Assembly: GCA_041676005.1 (NCBI GenBank)
Contig: JBAYST010000003.1
Span: 1-35,038, forward strand
From: JBAYST01 sp041676005
GTDB lineage: Bacteria; Bacillota_I; Bacilli_A; RFN20; CAG-826
Length of the DNA stretch: 35,038 nucleotides
Direction: 5' to 3'
Shown here: positions 7,112 through 16,128 of the stretch, in pieces
How the letters are laid out: each line of letters begins with the position of its first letter
How positions within the stretch are numbered: the stretch's first letter is position 1
Translations under genes and position numbers: made by a program
The notes under the pieces: model-generated
Told to the model about the DNA's origin: nothing
Database searches by the model: none
The model's input: the letters and a program-made list of their open reading frames with translations, nothing else

Positions 7112-10100
7112 ATGGAAATTAAAAAAACCTTTCTCACAGTCGATGGAAATACTGCTGCTGCCTTAGAGAGTTATAACTTTTCTGAAGTCGCAGGAATTTA
7201 TCCAATCACCCCATCTTCAACGATGGCAGAACTAGTCGATGTCTATGCTTCTCAAGGTAAACGCAACTATTTTGGCAGTGTCGTCAAAGTCGTTGAAATG
7301 CAATCTGAAGGTGGCGCGGCTGGAACAGTTCACGGAGCTTTACAAAGTGGCTCCTTTGCAGTTTCATATACTGCTTCACAAGGTCTTTTACTCATGATCC
7401 CAAATATTTATAAATGGGTTGGAGAAGAATTACCTGCTGTTTTACATGTCTCGGCGCGTTCACTTGCTAGCAGATCGCTTTCAATATTCGGTGATCACCA
7501 AGACATTTACGCGATTCGTCAAACCGGAATTACGATGCTCTGTTCGCATTCGGTTCAAGAAGTCGCTGACTTAACTCCACTTGCGCACCTCATCGCCATC
7601 GATTCAGAAACCCCGATGTGCCATTTTTTTGATGGTTTTAGAACTTCTCACGAAATTCAAAACATCGAGATGATTGATGATAACGAATGGAAAAAATTAC
7701 TTCCTCTAGACAAAGTTGAAAAATTTAGAGCTCGAGCTTTAAATCCTCATACAAACGCGGTGACCCGTGGCGGTGCTGAAAACGATGACATTTACTTCCA
7801 AGGTCGTGAAGCACAAAACCAACACTATGCACGTGTGATAAATGTCGCTGAAAAATATTTTAAAGAAGTCTCAAGACTGAGTGGCCGGCATTATGCACCC
7901 TTTACATATTACGGTGCTAAAGATGCCGAGCGTGTCATCATCGCAATGGGTTCTGTGACCGAAACGATCACGGAAGTCATCGATGAATTAAAAGATCAAA
8001 AAATTGGTTTGGTCAAAGTGCATTTATATCGCCCATTTTCCGCTAAACATTTAGCAGATGTTCTTCCAAAGAGCGTTAAAACAATTGCGGTTTTAGATCG
8101 TACCAAAGAAGTTGGAGCGCCAGGAGAACCACTTTACCTCGATGTCGTCTCCGCTTTAAAGCAGATGAATATCGATGTCGAAGTTCTCGGCGGTCGTTAT
8201 GGTCTATCGAGTAAAGACACACAACCGCGCGATATGAAAGCGGTCTATGATTTCTTAGCAAGTCCAAAGCATTGGCATGATTTCACGGTTGGAATTACTG
8301 ATGATGTGACTTTTAAATCGATTCCAGTTGATCCTAATTTCCAGATCAACAGCGATTATAAATCCTGCTTATTTTATGGTTTAGGATCTGATGGGACGGT
8401 TTCTGCGAATAAATCTTCGATTAAAATCATCGGCGATGCGACTCATCAATACGTCCAAGCCTATTTTGCCTATGACTCTAGAAAAGCCGGAGGAATTACT
8501 CGTTCTCATTTGAGATTCGGAAAATCTCCAATTCGTTCGACTTATTACGTGAATAACGCTGACTTTGTCAGTTGTTCGTTAGATACTTACCTTTTTAAAT
8601 TAGATATGATTCGCAATTTGAAAAAAGGTGGAACATTCTTGCTCAACACCGACATGGATGATGAGACATTGATCAAAGCGATGCCAAATCGGGTCAAATT
8701 TCAACTCGCAACGAAAAACGCGAAATTTTATGTGATTGACGCTAACAAAATTGCGAGTGAAATCGGAATGGGACGGCATACTAATACGATTCTTCAAGCA
8801 TCTTTCTTTTATCTCAATCAAGGGATTATGCCTTATGAACAAGCTCAGGAATTGATGAAGAAATACGCTGAGAAGAGTTATGCAAAAAAAGGCGAAGCAG
8901 TCGTCAAGATGAACTGGGACGCTATCGATGCCGGAACGCAAGGATTACGGGAAGTTGAAATCGATCCTGAATGGATAAAACTCAAACCTCTAGTGGAAAC
9001 TCATAAAACGGGTGATGAATATTTTGATTCATACGTCACGGTGATTGCTAATATGGATGGCGATGACCTTCCAGTGAGCAAATTCAAAGAATTTGGTCTC
9101 GAAGATGGGACGATGAGAAACAACGTCACCTTTTATGAAAAACGCAGCATTGCCGATAAAGTTCCACTTTGGCATAAAGAAAATTGTATTCAATGCAATC
9201 AATGTTCATTCGTTTGCCCACATGCGACGATTCGACCATTCTTATTAAATGATGAAGAAATCGCTAACGCTCCGCAAATCGTTAAAGACGGAGTGATTAA
9301 AGCGACTGGTGGACCAAATGTTGAAGGTCTCAAATTTAGAATTCAAGTTTCGACCCAAAACTGTGTCGGTTGTGGTTTATGCGTCGTTGAATGTATGGGT
9401 AACAAGATGGGTAAAAACACCCTTGAAATGGTTGAGGCAAAATCTCAATTCGATCAAGAAGTCGGTGCGGATTACCTTTATAAAAATGTCGCCTACAAAG
9501 GTGACAAATTCCCAACGACAACCGTTAAAGGTGTTGGATTTTTGATGCCTTATATGGAAGTGAGTGGGGCATGTGCTGGTTGTGGAGAAACACCTTATTA
9601 CCGACTTGTCTCACAATTATTTGGACGCGATATGCTCGTTGCAAACGCGACTGGATGTACCTCAATTTACTGTGGTTCAACTCCATTAACCCCATTCGTG
9701 GCAGATAAAAACGGAGAAGGTATTGCCTGGGCTAACTCCCTATTTGAAGACAATGCCGAATTTGGTTTTGGAATGAGAATTTCCACAAATCAAAAACTCG
9801 CTCACATCGTCGAGATTTTAGAAAAAGCAAAAGAGCGTGAGCTCGAACCAGAATTAATCGAGACGATCGATCAATATCTCGAAAATATCAAAAACCGTGA
9901 TAAAGTTCGCCCAATCATTACAAAAATGGTCGATTTAATTAAAAAGACCAAAGATGAAGAGATCAAAGAAATCCTCACTCACAAACGTGATTTACTCGAT
10001 AAATCCGTCTGGATCATCGGTGGAGATGGCTGGTCTTATGATATCGGCTACGGTGGTTTAGACCACGTGATCGCCAATGAAGAAGACGTCAATATCCTCG

Positions 10101-10648
10101 TCCTTGATACCGAAGTCTATTCCAATACCGGTGGGCAATCTTCTAAATCGAGTCAAACCGGTTCGATTGCTAAATTCACTGCGAGTGGAAAAACACAGGC
10201 GAAGAAAAACCTCGCTTTAATGGCGATGACTTATGGACATGTTTATGTTGCACAAATCGCTTTAGGAGCTAATCCAGCAAAAGCTATTTTAGCCCTAAAA
10301 GAAGCTGAAGCTTATGATGGACCTTCGCTTATCATCTGTTATTCTCCATGTGTTAACCACGGAATTTCTGGTGGACTCTCCAATTCGATGAAAGTCGAAA
10401 AGGCAGCGGTGGAGTGCGGATACTTTGTCCCCTTCCGCTATGATCCACGTCTAGTTGCAGAAGGTAAGCCAGGCTTAACTCTTGATTCCAAAGAACCAGA
10501 TTTTGGTAAGTTTAGAGACTTTGTGATGCAGGAGACGAGATTCTCAATGCTTCCAATTGTCAATCCCGCTGAAGCAGATAAACTTCTCACTATGAGTGCT
10601 GAACACGCTAAAGCTCGATATGAAAGAATTAAGAAATTTGGTTTATAA
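7112..10648 (+). CDS. nifJ: Pyruvate:ferredoxin (flavodoxin) oxidoreductase
   Basis: The protein has 1178 residues, the length of the single-chain homodimeric enzyme. It converts pyruvate and CoA to acetyl-CoA and CO2 and reduces ferredoxin or flavodoxin in the cytoplasm of anaerobes. The N-terminal pyrimidine-binding domain starts with DGNTAAALESY and YPITPSS. The middle holds the gamma/EKR regions. The ferredoxin-like insert has two 4Fe-4S motifs: C692, C695, C698, C702 and C751, C754, C757, C761. The thiamine-diphosphate domain carries C821 and C824 of the proximal cluster, a further Cys in 'GCTSIYCGSTP', GGDGWSYDIGYGGLDHV for Mg-TPP binding, and the last cluster Cys in YSPCVNHG. All cluster ligands appear present. 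It has its own AGGAGG site and strong terminators on both sides, so it is monocistronic. Together with the glycolytic genes it supports a fermentative life style. Confidence 0.97.
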   Translation: MEIKKTFLTVDGNTAAALESYNFSEVAGIYPITPSSTMAELVDVYASQGKRNYFGSVVKVVEMQSEGGAAGTVHGALQSGSFAVSYTASQGLLLMIPNIYKWVGEELPAVLHVSARSLASRSLSIFGDHQDIYAIRQTGITMLCSHSVQEVADLTPLAHLIAIDSETPMCHFFDGFRTSHEIQNIEMIDDNEWKKLLPLDKVEKFRARALNPHTNAVTRGGAENDDIYFQGREAQNQHYARVINVAEKYFKEVSRLSGRHYAPFTYYGAKDAERVIIAMGSVTETITEVIDELKDQKIGLVKVHLYRPFSAKHLADVLPKSVKTIAVLDRTKEVGAPGEPLYLDVVSALKQMNIDVEVLGGRYGLSSKDTQPRDMKAVYDFLASPKHWHDFTVGITDDVTFKSIPVDPNFQINSDYKSCLFYGLGSDGTVSANKSSIKIIGDATHQYVQAYFAYDSRKAGGITRSHLRFGKSPIRSTYYVNNADFVSCSLDTYLFKLDMIRNLKKGGTFLLNTDMDDETLIKAMPNRVKFQLATKNAKFYVIDANKIASEIGMGRHTNTILQASFFYLNQGIMPYEQAQELMKKYAEKSYAKKGEAVVKMNWDAIDAGTQGLREVEIDPEWIKLKPLVETHKTGDEYFDSYVTVIANMDGDDLPVSKFKEFGLEDGTMRNNVTFYEKRSIADKVPLWHKENCIQCNQCSFVCPHATIRPFLLNDEEIANAPQIVKDGVIKATGGPNVEGLKFRIQVSTQNCVGCGLCVVECMGNKMGKNTLEMVEAKSQFDQEVGADYLYKNVAYKGDKFPTTTVKGVGFLMPYMEVSGACAGCGETPYYRLVSQLFGRDMLVANATGCTSIYCGSTPLTPFVADKNGEGIAWANSLFEDNAEFGFGMRISTNQKLAHIVEILEKAKERELEPELIETIDQYLENIKNRDKVRPIITKMVDLIKKTKDEEIKEILTHKRDLLDKSVWIIGGDGWSYDIGYGGLDHVIANEEDVNILVLDTEVYSNTGGQSSKSSQTGSIAKFTASGKTQAKKNLALMAMTYGHVYVAQIALGANPAKAILALKEAEAYDGPSLIICYSPCVNHGISGGLSNSMKVEKAAVECGYFVPFRYDPRLVAEGKPGLTLDSKEPDFGKFRDFVMQETRFSMLPIVNPAEADKLLTMSAEHAKARYERIKKFGL

Positions 10649-10682
10649 TAACCAGGTTTAATGAAAGATTTTTAAGTTTATT

Positions 10683-10718
10683 ACACCACCCAAATTTGGG
10701 TGGTGTATCTTTTTTTTA
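10683..10718 (+). terminator. Intrinsic terminator after the PFOR gene
   Basis: ACACCACCCAAA (10683-10694) is followed directly by its perfect complement TTTGGGTGGTGT (10695-10706) and then ATC plus a run of eight T. The G+C-rich 12-bp arms make this a strong terminator. Confidence 0.9.
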
Positions 10719-10720
10719 TC

Positions 10721-10726
10721 TATGAT
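10721..10726 (+). promoter_or_regulatory. Possible -10 of the small kinase gene
   Basis: TATGAT sits right after the terminator T-run and 17 nt before the TTAGGAG ribosome site. TAAAAT overlaps it (10726-10731). No clear -35. Confidence 0.35.
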
Positions 10727-10754
10727 AAAATGTTACTAATTTAGGAGAAACAAA

Positions 10755-11252
10755 ATGGCAAAACTCATCGTTCTTTCCGGGATTCCGGGTAGTGGAAAAT
10801 CTTATTTGTGTTCACTGATGAAAAAGATTAAAAAGTCTCATGTCTACATCATTTCTAGCGATGCACTTCGCAATCAAATCACCGGCGATCAAGCCGACCT
10901 TAGCAAAGACAATATCATGTGGAGAATGTTTTATGAATTACCGAAAATCTATTCTTCTGATCCTGAAGCTTTGGTCCTTCTTGACGCCACACACGCATTG
11001 ATCAAATATCGAACAGATGCGATTAAACACTTGATTCCGCTTTTTGATGAAGTGAGCTTGGTGATGTTCAATCTAGAAAAGAAGATTGTCGACAATCAAA
11101 ACGTCGAGCGGGAGCATCCGGTTTCTCAAAGCATCCTCGATTATTTTTATCAGACTTTTGAAGGAGTTAGTGAAAAAGATAAAGAATTTTTTGCGCATAT
11201 TTACGTGATTAAAAACAAAGACGAATTAGCGTGCCTAATCGATCGAATTTAA
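10755..11252 (+). CDS. P-loop kinase of the polynucleotide-kinase/zeta-toxin type (AAA_33)
   Basis: The protein has 165 residues, with ATG 7 nt after AGGAG. The N-terminus is a Walker A P-loop, LSGIPGSGKS (residues 7-16). It is followed by IISSDALRNQITGD, the segment that in polynucleotide-kinase-like and zeta-type kinases carries the catalytic Asp and substrate-binding Arg, and by the hydrophobic strand LVLLDATH (Walker B-like). A conserved C-terminal stretch includes NVEREHPVS, resembling the lid arginine region 'NxxRxRxVP'. Members phosphorylate small molecules, nucleic-acid ends or UDP-sugars; the substrate here cannot be read. It stands alone between two terminators with no partner resembling an antitoxin, so a toxin role is unlikely. 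It is probably a housekeeping kinase of unknown target. Confidence 0.75.
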   Translation: MAKLIVLSGIPGSGKSYLCSLMKKIKKSHVYIISSDALRNQITGDQADLSKDNIMWRMFYELPKIYSSDPEALVLLDATHALIKYRTDAIKHLIPLFDEVSLVMFNLEKKIVDNQNVEREHPVSQSILDYFYQTFEGVSEKDKEFFAHIYVIKNKDELACLIDRI

Positions 11253-11263
11253 GACTATTTATA

Positions 11264-11293
11264 AAAAAGAACCGCGTTTTTGCGGTTCTTTTT
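11264..11293. terminator. Bidirectional terminator between convergent genes
   Basis: AAAAAGAACCGC pairs with GCGGTTCTTTTT across a GTTTTT loop. A-run on one side and T-run on the other let it end both the kinase gene (+) and the lipoprotein gene (-). Confidence 0.9.
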
Positions 11294-11297
11294 ATTT

Positions 11298-12836
11298 TTA
11301 TAACTTAGCGCGGAGATCTGCTAAAGTGATGAGATTAACTCCGGGCATTGAGTGAATGTGATTACTTGCAACATATTGACCCCATTCATTGCCGAGTTCG
11401 GTGTTACCGAATCTTTGAGCCCACCCTCCATAATAATTGAGATATTGTTGAAAGTCATTATAGTGAGTCGTCGTATAATAGACGTTGCGTTCATAGGATT
11501 CATCAATTGTCCCTTTTAAGATTTCACCGTGTTCGACATTTGTCCAATTATAAGTCCAGACAAAGCGAAGAGCTCCACGAGTGATTTGTACCCCGTTATT
11601 ATAAGGTCTTAATGAACTTTCATAAGCTCCTCTTTGATATGGTTCATCATTCCAATTCGTCGCTCCGACATCGCTTTCAAAATAGTGATACCAATAGTTA
11701 TTCGGCGAAGGAGTTTTAGCGAAATATTGTGAATGAGTGTAACATTCTGTCTCGTAATTGAATTTTGTAGGACTATTATCATTAGAATAAAAATCATAAT
11801 TAATTCTTGCGATTGAACCCCAATTATAAAGGGCGTTACTTTTATTGCTCTTAGTGAATCGAGCATTAGGAGGATTATCGCCAAAAGCCGTGATATAAGC
11901 AGCGATATCTTCGATATTTGTATATGCCCCACCTTTAAAAATTACCGGACCTTCTGTTCCATCGATCATATTGATGCGAAAAGAATTGCCGTTATCACCA
12001 TAATTCATCGTGGAAAGCCGGTAATAAATACCTTCTGCATTTTGTGGATTAGCAGTAGCGCTGCTCGGAATGTAATCCATTTCCTGTCTATCGCCGGCAA
12101 GAGATCGATCATCTGCTAGATTTAAAGCTACCGTAAGATTAGGAGCATACCCTAAACTTTGCCAATAAGCATTGTTAGTAAACGAGGACGAAGAAATTGA
12201 AATCGATTGTTCGACTTTTGTTTTACTCGCGTCAGCGATATCGACGATAGTGCGCGGATTATTAATCTTCATTGAAGGTTGAGAAATCCAAGAAATTTTC
12301 AGTGCATTAAAATAAGTTTCTCGATTTTCATTAGCGACGATTTTAAAAAAGCTATATTCACCGGTTTCAATAACATACGAAGTGCTAGAAAGATTCACTT
12401 CTACTGGATAATTTCCAAAATCTTGGCCGAGATAGATCGTCGGTAGACAATCGGTGTCACCACCGGCGAATTCAATCGACTTGATGTTATGCAGACTATT
12501 GAGATTAGCAATCCACCCAGTTTTTCGATACGCTAGATTTTCCGAACTGCGGATGACGAAACCATTTTTATCACTCGGATCGCGATTTTCTAAATTCCGA
12601 AGAATATTCTCTCCATAATAATAAACTCCATCAAGATCAAAATAAGTTGCATCACTTGAATAAGAAGAAGGGATAATTCCATTGACATTAGTCGTCGTCA
12701 CTTGAGTTTCATATGGTAGTCCATCTAAAATTTCACTTGAAACTTCAGTGGATGAGGTATTCGTCCAATTGATCTGACACCCACTTAAGATCAAGGCAAG
12801 TAAAGGCATGGCAATAAAGATTTTTGTTTTATTCAT
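11298..12836 (-). CDS. Large lipoprotein of unknown function
   Basis: The preferred start is the ATG at 12836, with AGGGAG 6 nt upstream; a TTG one codon earlier is too close to that site. The product has 512 residues, a lipoprotein signal peptide and lipobox LSGC. Residues about 60-185 look like a beta-rich, galactose-binding-like domain ('NLNSLHNIKSIEFAGG' ... 'YSFFKIVANENRETYFNALKISW'). After a Ser/Thr-rich linker, residues about 260-512 are unusually rich in Tyr, Trp, Asn and His ('YYTTTHYNDFQQYLNYYGGW', 'ASNHIHSMPGV'). I do not recognise this part; the His/Asn pattern could belong to a secreted hydrolase, but no known catalytic motif is clear. The gene is alone, convergent with the kinase gene and read opposite to its neighbours. 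It could belong to the same surface repertoire as the lipoproteins at the start of the window. Confidence 0.8.
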   Translation of the reverse strand: MNKTKIFIAMPLLALILSGCQINWTNTSSTEVSSEILDGLPYETQVTTTNVNGIIPSSYSSDATYFDLDGVYYYGENILRNLENRDPSDKNGFVIRSSENLAYRKTGWIANLNSLHNIKSIEFAGGDTDCLPTIYLGQDFGNYPVEVNLSSTSYVIETGEYSFFKIVANENRETYFNALKISWISQPSMKINNPRTIVDIADASKTKVEQSISISSSSFTNNAYWQSLGYAPNLTVALNLADDRSLAGDRQEMDYIPSSATANPQNAEGIYYRLSTMNYGDNGNSFRINMIDGTEGPVIFKGGAYTNIEDIAAYITAFGDNPPNARFTKSNKSNALYNWGSIARINYDFYSNDNSPTKFNYETECYTHSQYFAKTPSPNNYWYHYFESDVGATNWNDEPYQRGAYESSLRPYNNGVQITRGALRFVWTYNWTNVEHGEILKGTIDESYERNVYYTTTHYNDFQQYLNYYGGWAQRFGNTELGNEWGQYVASNHIHSMPGVNLITLADLRAKL

Positions 12837-12871
12837 CAATAACTCCCTAACTTCTAGTTGAAGGCTTAACT

Positions 12872-12877
12872 ATTGTA
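12872..12877 (-). promoter_or_regulatory. Possible -10 of the large lipoprotein gene
   Basis: Read on the minus strand, TACAAT lies about 24 nt upstream of the AGGGAG ribosome site. No strong -35 is seen. Confidence 0.35.
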
Positions 12878-12910
12878 AACTCAAATAAACGAAAATTACA
12901 TTAAGAAGAC

Positions 12911-12956
12911 AAAAAAATTCCTCTGATTCTAACGAAAATCGAAGGAATATTTTTTA
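12911..12956 (-). terminator. Terminator of tRNA-Pro
   Basis: On the minus strand ATTCCT..GATT pairs with AATC..AGGAAT around a short loop, followed by a run of seven T (the A-run at 12911-12917). It begins a few bases after the tRNA 3' end. T-rich sequence on the other side makes it potentially bidirectional. Confidence 0.7.
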
Positions 12957-12960
12957 TAAA

Positions 12961-13037
<77 letters not shown>

Positions 13038-13049
13038 AACGCGTATATC

Positions 13050-13078
13050 ATTATATTTATTTAGAACTCACTTAACAA
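13050..13078 (-). promoter_or_regulatory. Promoter of tRNA-Pro
   Basis: On the minus strand TTGTTA (13073-13078) and a perfect TATAAT (13050-13055) are 17 nt apart. Transcription would start about 6 nt before the tRNA. Confidence 0.75.
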
Positions 13079-13119
13079 GACAACAAACAATTCGCTCGTT
13101 AAAAATAAACTGATTCGCA

Positions 13120-13204
13120 CATTTTAAAATGCCTTTTCTTCTTTTTCTTTCTTTTTAGGGTGAAAGAAAAACATTTGTTAGAAAAACTACGTTTATTTAA
13201 CAAA
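13120..13204. repeat. Cluster of inverted repeats in the tRNA-Pro/uvrA spacer
   Basis: Three inverted repeats lie in 85 bp: CATTTTAAAATG (13120-13131, perfect palindrome followed by T-rich sequence), TTTTTCTTTC / GAAAGAAAAA (13142-13151 and 13162-13171, 10-nt loop) and TTTGTTA / TAACAAA (13174-13180 and 13198-13204). No coding region or known RNA is visible here. They may be remnants of a terminator, a small RNA or protein sites. Confidence 0.5.
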
Positions 13205-13226
13205 GAAAAAAGTCAATCATCTCAGT

Positions 13227-13254
13227 AGTTTACAAAAGTAAACTTTGCTACAAT
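13227..13254 (+). promoter_or_regulatory. uvrA promoter with operator-like palindrome
   Basis: TGCTACAAT (13246-13254) is an extended -10. Immediately upstream, AGTTTAC (13227-13233) and GTAAACT (13238-13244) form a perfect 7-4-7 inverted repeat that fills the -35/spacer region. A dimeric repressor bound there would block RNA polymerase. uvrA is an SOS gene in most bacteria, but the sequence is not the Bacillus LexA box (GAAC-N4-GTTC). Confidence 0.6.
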
Positions 13255-13272
13255 GTAAAACGCGAGTTAATT

Positions 13273-16116
13273 ATGGAAAAGAAATTTATCACCATCAAAG
13301 GGGCTAGAGAAAATAACCTCAAGAACATCAATTTACAAATTCCAAAAGAATCTTTTGTCGTCTTTACCGGCTTATCCGGAAGTGGGAAAACCACTTTAGC
13401 CTTTGACACGATTTTTGCCGAAGGACAAAGAAGATATTTTGAATCACTTTCAAGTTACGCTAGACAATTCCTCGGAAATTTAGAAAAACCTGATGTTGAC
13501 GCAATCGAAGGATTATCGCCTTCCATCAGCATCGATCAAAAAGGGAGTTCGCATAATCCGCGTTCTACAGTGGGAACTGTTACGGAGATCTATGATTATC
13601 TTCGTTTACTCTATGCGCGTATTGGCGTCCCATATTGTCCAATTCATCACGAACCGATCATCGCTTTTCCAAGCACGAAGATGGTCGATGCGATTTTAGA
13701 ATATCCGATAGGCACTAAAATTCAAATTCTCTCTCCGGTCGTCCGAAGTGAAAAAGGAACCCAAAAAGAAATTTTAGAACGGATTCGTCAAAACGGCTTT
13801 GAAAGATTAAGAGTCGATGGTGAATTCGTTTCGATTAGCGAAGTTCCGTCCCTTGATAAAAACAAAAAACATTCAATTGAAATTGTCGTCGATCGAATTA
13901 TCATCAAAGATGACATTCGCTCACGGATTTTTGATTCCGTCGAAACTGCCCTGGATTGGGGACACGGATATTTGCTTATCTATACTGAAAACGAAGAGAA
14001 ATTATTATCGCAACACCACACCTGTAAATACTGTGGATTCAGTGTTCCAAAACTTGAGCCACGTCTATTTTCCTTTAATTCCCCAAGTGGTTTTTGTCCA
14101 GATTGTAAAGGGTTAGGAGTTAAACGCGAAGCAGATCCAAAAATCATCGTTCCTAATGATGAATTATCGATCGACGAAAGTGCGATTATCTATTATAAAA
14201 ACACGATTCATTCGACAAATTTAGAATGGCAAGAATTCAAACTTCTTTGCGATTTATATAAAGTTCCGCGCGATCTTCCGTTTAAAGATTTGACTAGCGA
14301 ACAACAAAAAATCGTTTTTGTCGGTTCTCCGGTTCCGCATAAATATTCGCTTAAATCCTCTTCGGGCAATATCATGCATCGTTATCAATTCATCGAAGGA
14401 ATCAAGACCAAATTAGAAAGACTTTACAATGAGACCACTTCAGAGATGATGCGTGAATATTATGAGAAATTTATGGTCGACCGTGAATGCACAACATGTC
14501 GCGGTGCTAGACTTAATAAAGCGGCCTTATCAGTCCGCATCGATGGACTGAATATTTATGAACTCTGTCTTCTTTCAATTGAACATCTAAGAGAATGGAT
14601 TTTAGCTTTAGAGAGCAAATTATCGCCAGTTAATGCGCAAATTGCACACTTAATCATCAATGAAATCAATAATCGAACTTCCTTTTTGTGCGAAGTTGGA
14701 CTCGAATATTTGACTCTTGCCCGGATGGCGATGACGCTATCAGGAGGTGAGGCTCAACGGATTAGACTCGCCACACAAATCGGTTCTAAATTATCAGGCG
14801 TGTTATATGTTTTAGATGAACCTTCAATCGGTCTTCATCAACGCGATGACGCTAAACTGATCAAGGCTTTAAAAGAGATGCGTGATTTAGGCAATACTCT
14901 AATCATCGTCGAACACGATGAAGAGACGATTCGCGCTGCAGATTATATTGTCGATATCGGCCCTGGAGCAGGTAAGCACGGAGGCGAGATCGTCGCCGCT
15001 GGTTCTTTAAAAGATATCATCGATAATCCAAATTCAATCACCGGACAATATTTGACGAAAAAGAAATACATTCCCATTCCTAAAAAACGCATCCCGGGAA
15101 ATGGTAAAAAATTGATTATCAAAGGGGCAAAATGCAATAACTTAAAAGATATCGATGTCGAGATTCCACTCGGCTCCTTCGTCAGTGTCACCGGTGTTTC
15201 AGGAAGTGGTAAATCATCCTTGATCAATCAGACGCTTTATTTATATTTAAAAAACATTTTCTCAAAAGATAAAGTGGTGGCGATCGGAGAAGTGAAAACT
15301 ATTGAAGGATTAGAACACATCGATAAAGTCGTCAATGTCTCACAAGAACCAATCGGAAGAACCCCGCGTAGTAACCCCGCGACATATACAAAGACTTTTG
15401 ATGAGATTCGAGCGCTTTTTAGTGAGACGATTGAAGCTAAATCTCGTGGCTTTGATAAAGGAAGATTTTCTTTCAATGTCGTCGGAGGACGATGTGAGAC
15501 TTGTCAAGGTGCAGGAGTGACACGGATTCCGATGAACTTCTTACCCGACGTCTATGTCAAATGCGATGCTTGTGATGGTAAACGCTATAACGAAGAAACA
15601 CTTCAAGTCACTTACAAAGGAAAGAATATCTATGAAGTCCTAGAAATGACAGTTGAAGAAGGACTGAACTTCTTTGCTAATCGAAGTGCGATCCAAAGAA
15701 GAATCAAAACCCTTTTTGACGTCGGATTAGGCTATATCAAACTCGGTCAACCCGCGACAACTTTGTCAGGGGGTGAAGCCCAAAGAGTCAAATTGGCCTT
15801 TGAATTACAAAAAAGACCAACTGGGAAAACTCTTTATATCTTAGATGAACCGACTACCGGTTTACACGCTGATGATATCTCGCGTTTAATCAAGGTTTTA
15901 AAGCGTATCGTCGACCATGGTGATACGGTTTTAGTCATCGAACATAACCTCGATGTGATTAAGGTTTCTGACCATATTATCGATCTTGGTCCCGAAGGAG
16001 GAGATAAAGGTGGTAAAATAATTGCAACTGGAACTCCAGAAGAAATTGCCGCTAACCCATCATCATATACAGGACAATACTTAAAAGAAGTTCTAAAAAC
16101 TGGTAAATATGAATAA
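13273..16116 (+). CDS. uvrA: Excinuclease ABC subunit A
   Basis: The protein has 947 residues, full length for UvrA. It is the damage-sensing ATPase of nucleotide excision repair and loads UvrB on DNA. Both ABC modules are intact: P-loops GLSGSGKT (33-40) and GVSGSGKS in the second half, two LSGGEAQR signature motifs, and Walker B segments VLDEPSIGLH and ILDEPTTGLH. Zinc-binding cysteine pairs are present: CKYC..CPDC in the first insertion, CTTC, and CETCQGAG..CDACDGKRYN in the second half. The start has only a weak ribosome site (CGAG), and the promoter -10 ends 18 nt before ATG, so the leader is very short. In many Firmicutes uvrB directly precedes uvrA; here the gene is first in its unit and uvrB must be elsewhere. 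lgt follows after 12 nt. Confidence 0.97.
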   Translation: MEKKFITIKGARENNLKNINLQIPKESFVVFTGLSGSGKTTLAFDTIFAEGQRRYFESLSSYARQFLGNLEKPDVDAIEGLSPSISIDQKGSSHNPRSTVGTVTEIYDYLRLLYARIGVPYCPIHHEPIIAFPSTKMVDAILEYPIGTKIQILSPVVRSEKGTQKEILERIRQNGFERLRVDGEFVSISEVPSLDKNKKHSIEIVVDRIIIKDDIRSRIFDSVETALDWGHGYLLIYTENEEKLLSQHHTCKYCGFSVPKLEPRLFSFNSPSGFCPDCKGLGVKREADPKIIVPNDELSIDESAIIYYKNTIHSTNLEWQEFKLLCDLYKVPRDLPFKDLTSEQQKIVFVGSPVPHKYSLKSSSGNIMHRYQFIEGIKTKLERLYNETTSEMMREYYEKFMVDRECTTCRGARLNKAALSVRIDGLNIYELCLLSIEHLREWILALESKLSPVNAQIAHLIINEINNRTSFLCEVGLEYLTLARMAMTLSGGEAQRIRLATQIGSKLSGVLYVLDEPSIGLHQRDDAKLIKALKEMRDLGNTLIIVEHDEETIRAADYIVDIGPGAGKHGGEIVAAGSLKDIIDNPNSITGQYLTKKKYIPIPKKRIPGNGKKLIIKGAKCNNLKDIDVEIPLGSFVSVTGVSGSGKSSLINQTLYLYLKNIFSKDKVVAIGEVKTIEGLEHIDKVVNVSQEPIGRTPRSNPATYTKTFDEIRALFSETIEAKSRGFDKGRFSFNVVGGRCETCQGAGVTRIPMNFLPDVYVKCDACDGKRYNEETLQVTYKGKNIYEVLEMTVEEGLNFFANRSAIQRRIKTLFDVGLGYIKLGQPATTLSGGEAQRVKLAFELQKRPTGKTLYILDEPTTGLHADDISRLIKVLKRIVDHGDTVLVIEHNLDVIKVSDHIIDLGPEGGDKGGKIIATGTPEEIAANPSSYTGQYLKEVLKTGKYE

Positions 16117-16128
16117 AAGGAGTCAATT

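Noticed and set aside
10755..11252. Zeta-type toxin of a toxin-antitoxin pair
   Set aside because: No small antitoxin-like gene is adjacent; terminators isolate the gene on both sides.
12837..12839. TTG as the start of the minus-strand lipoprotein
   Set aside because: It is 3 nt from the AGGGAG site; the ATG one codon later is at a normal 6-nt distance.
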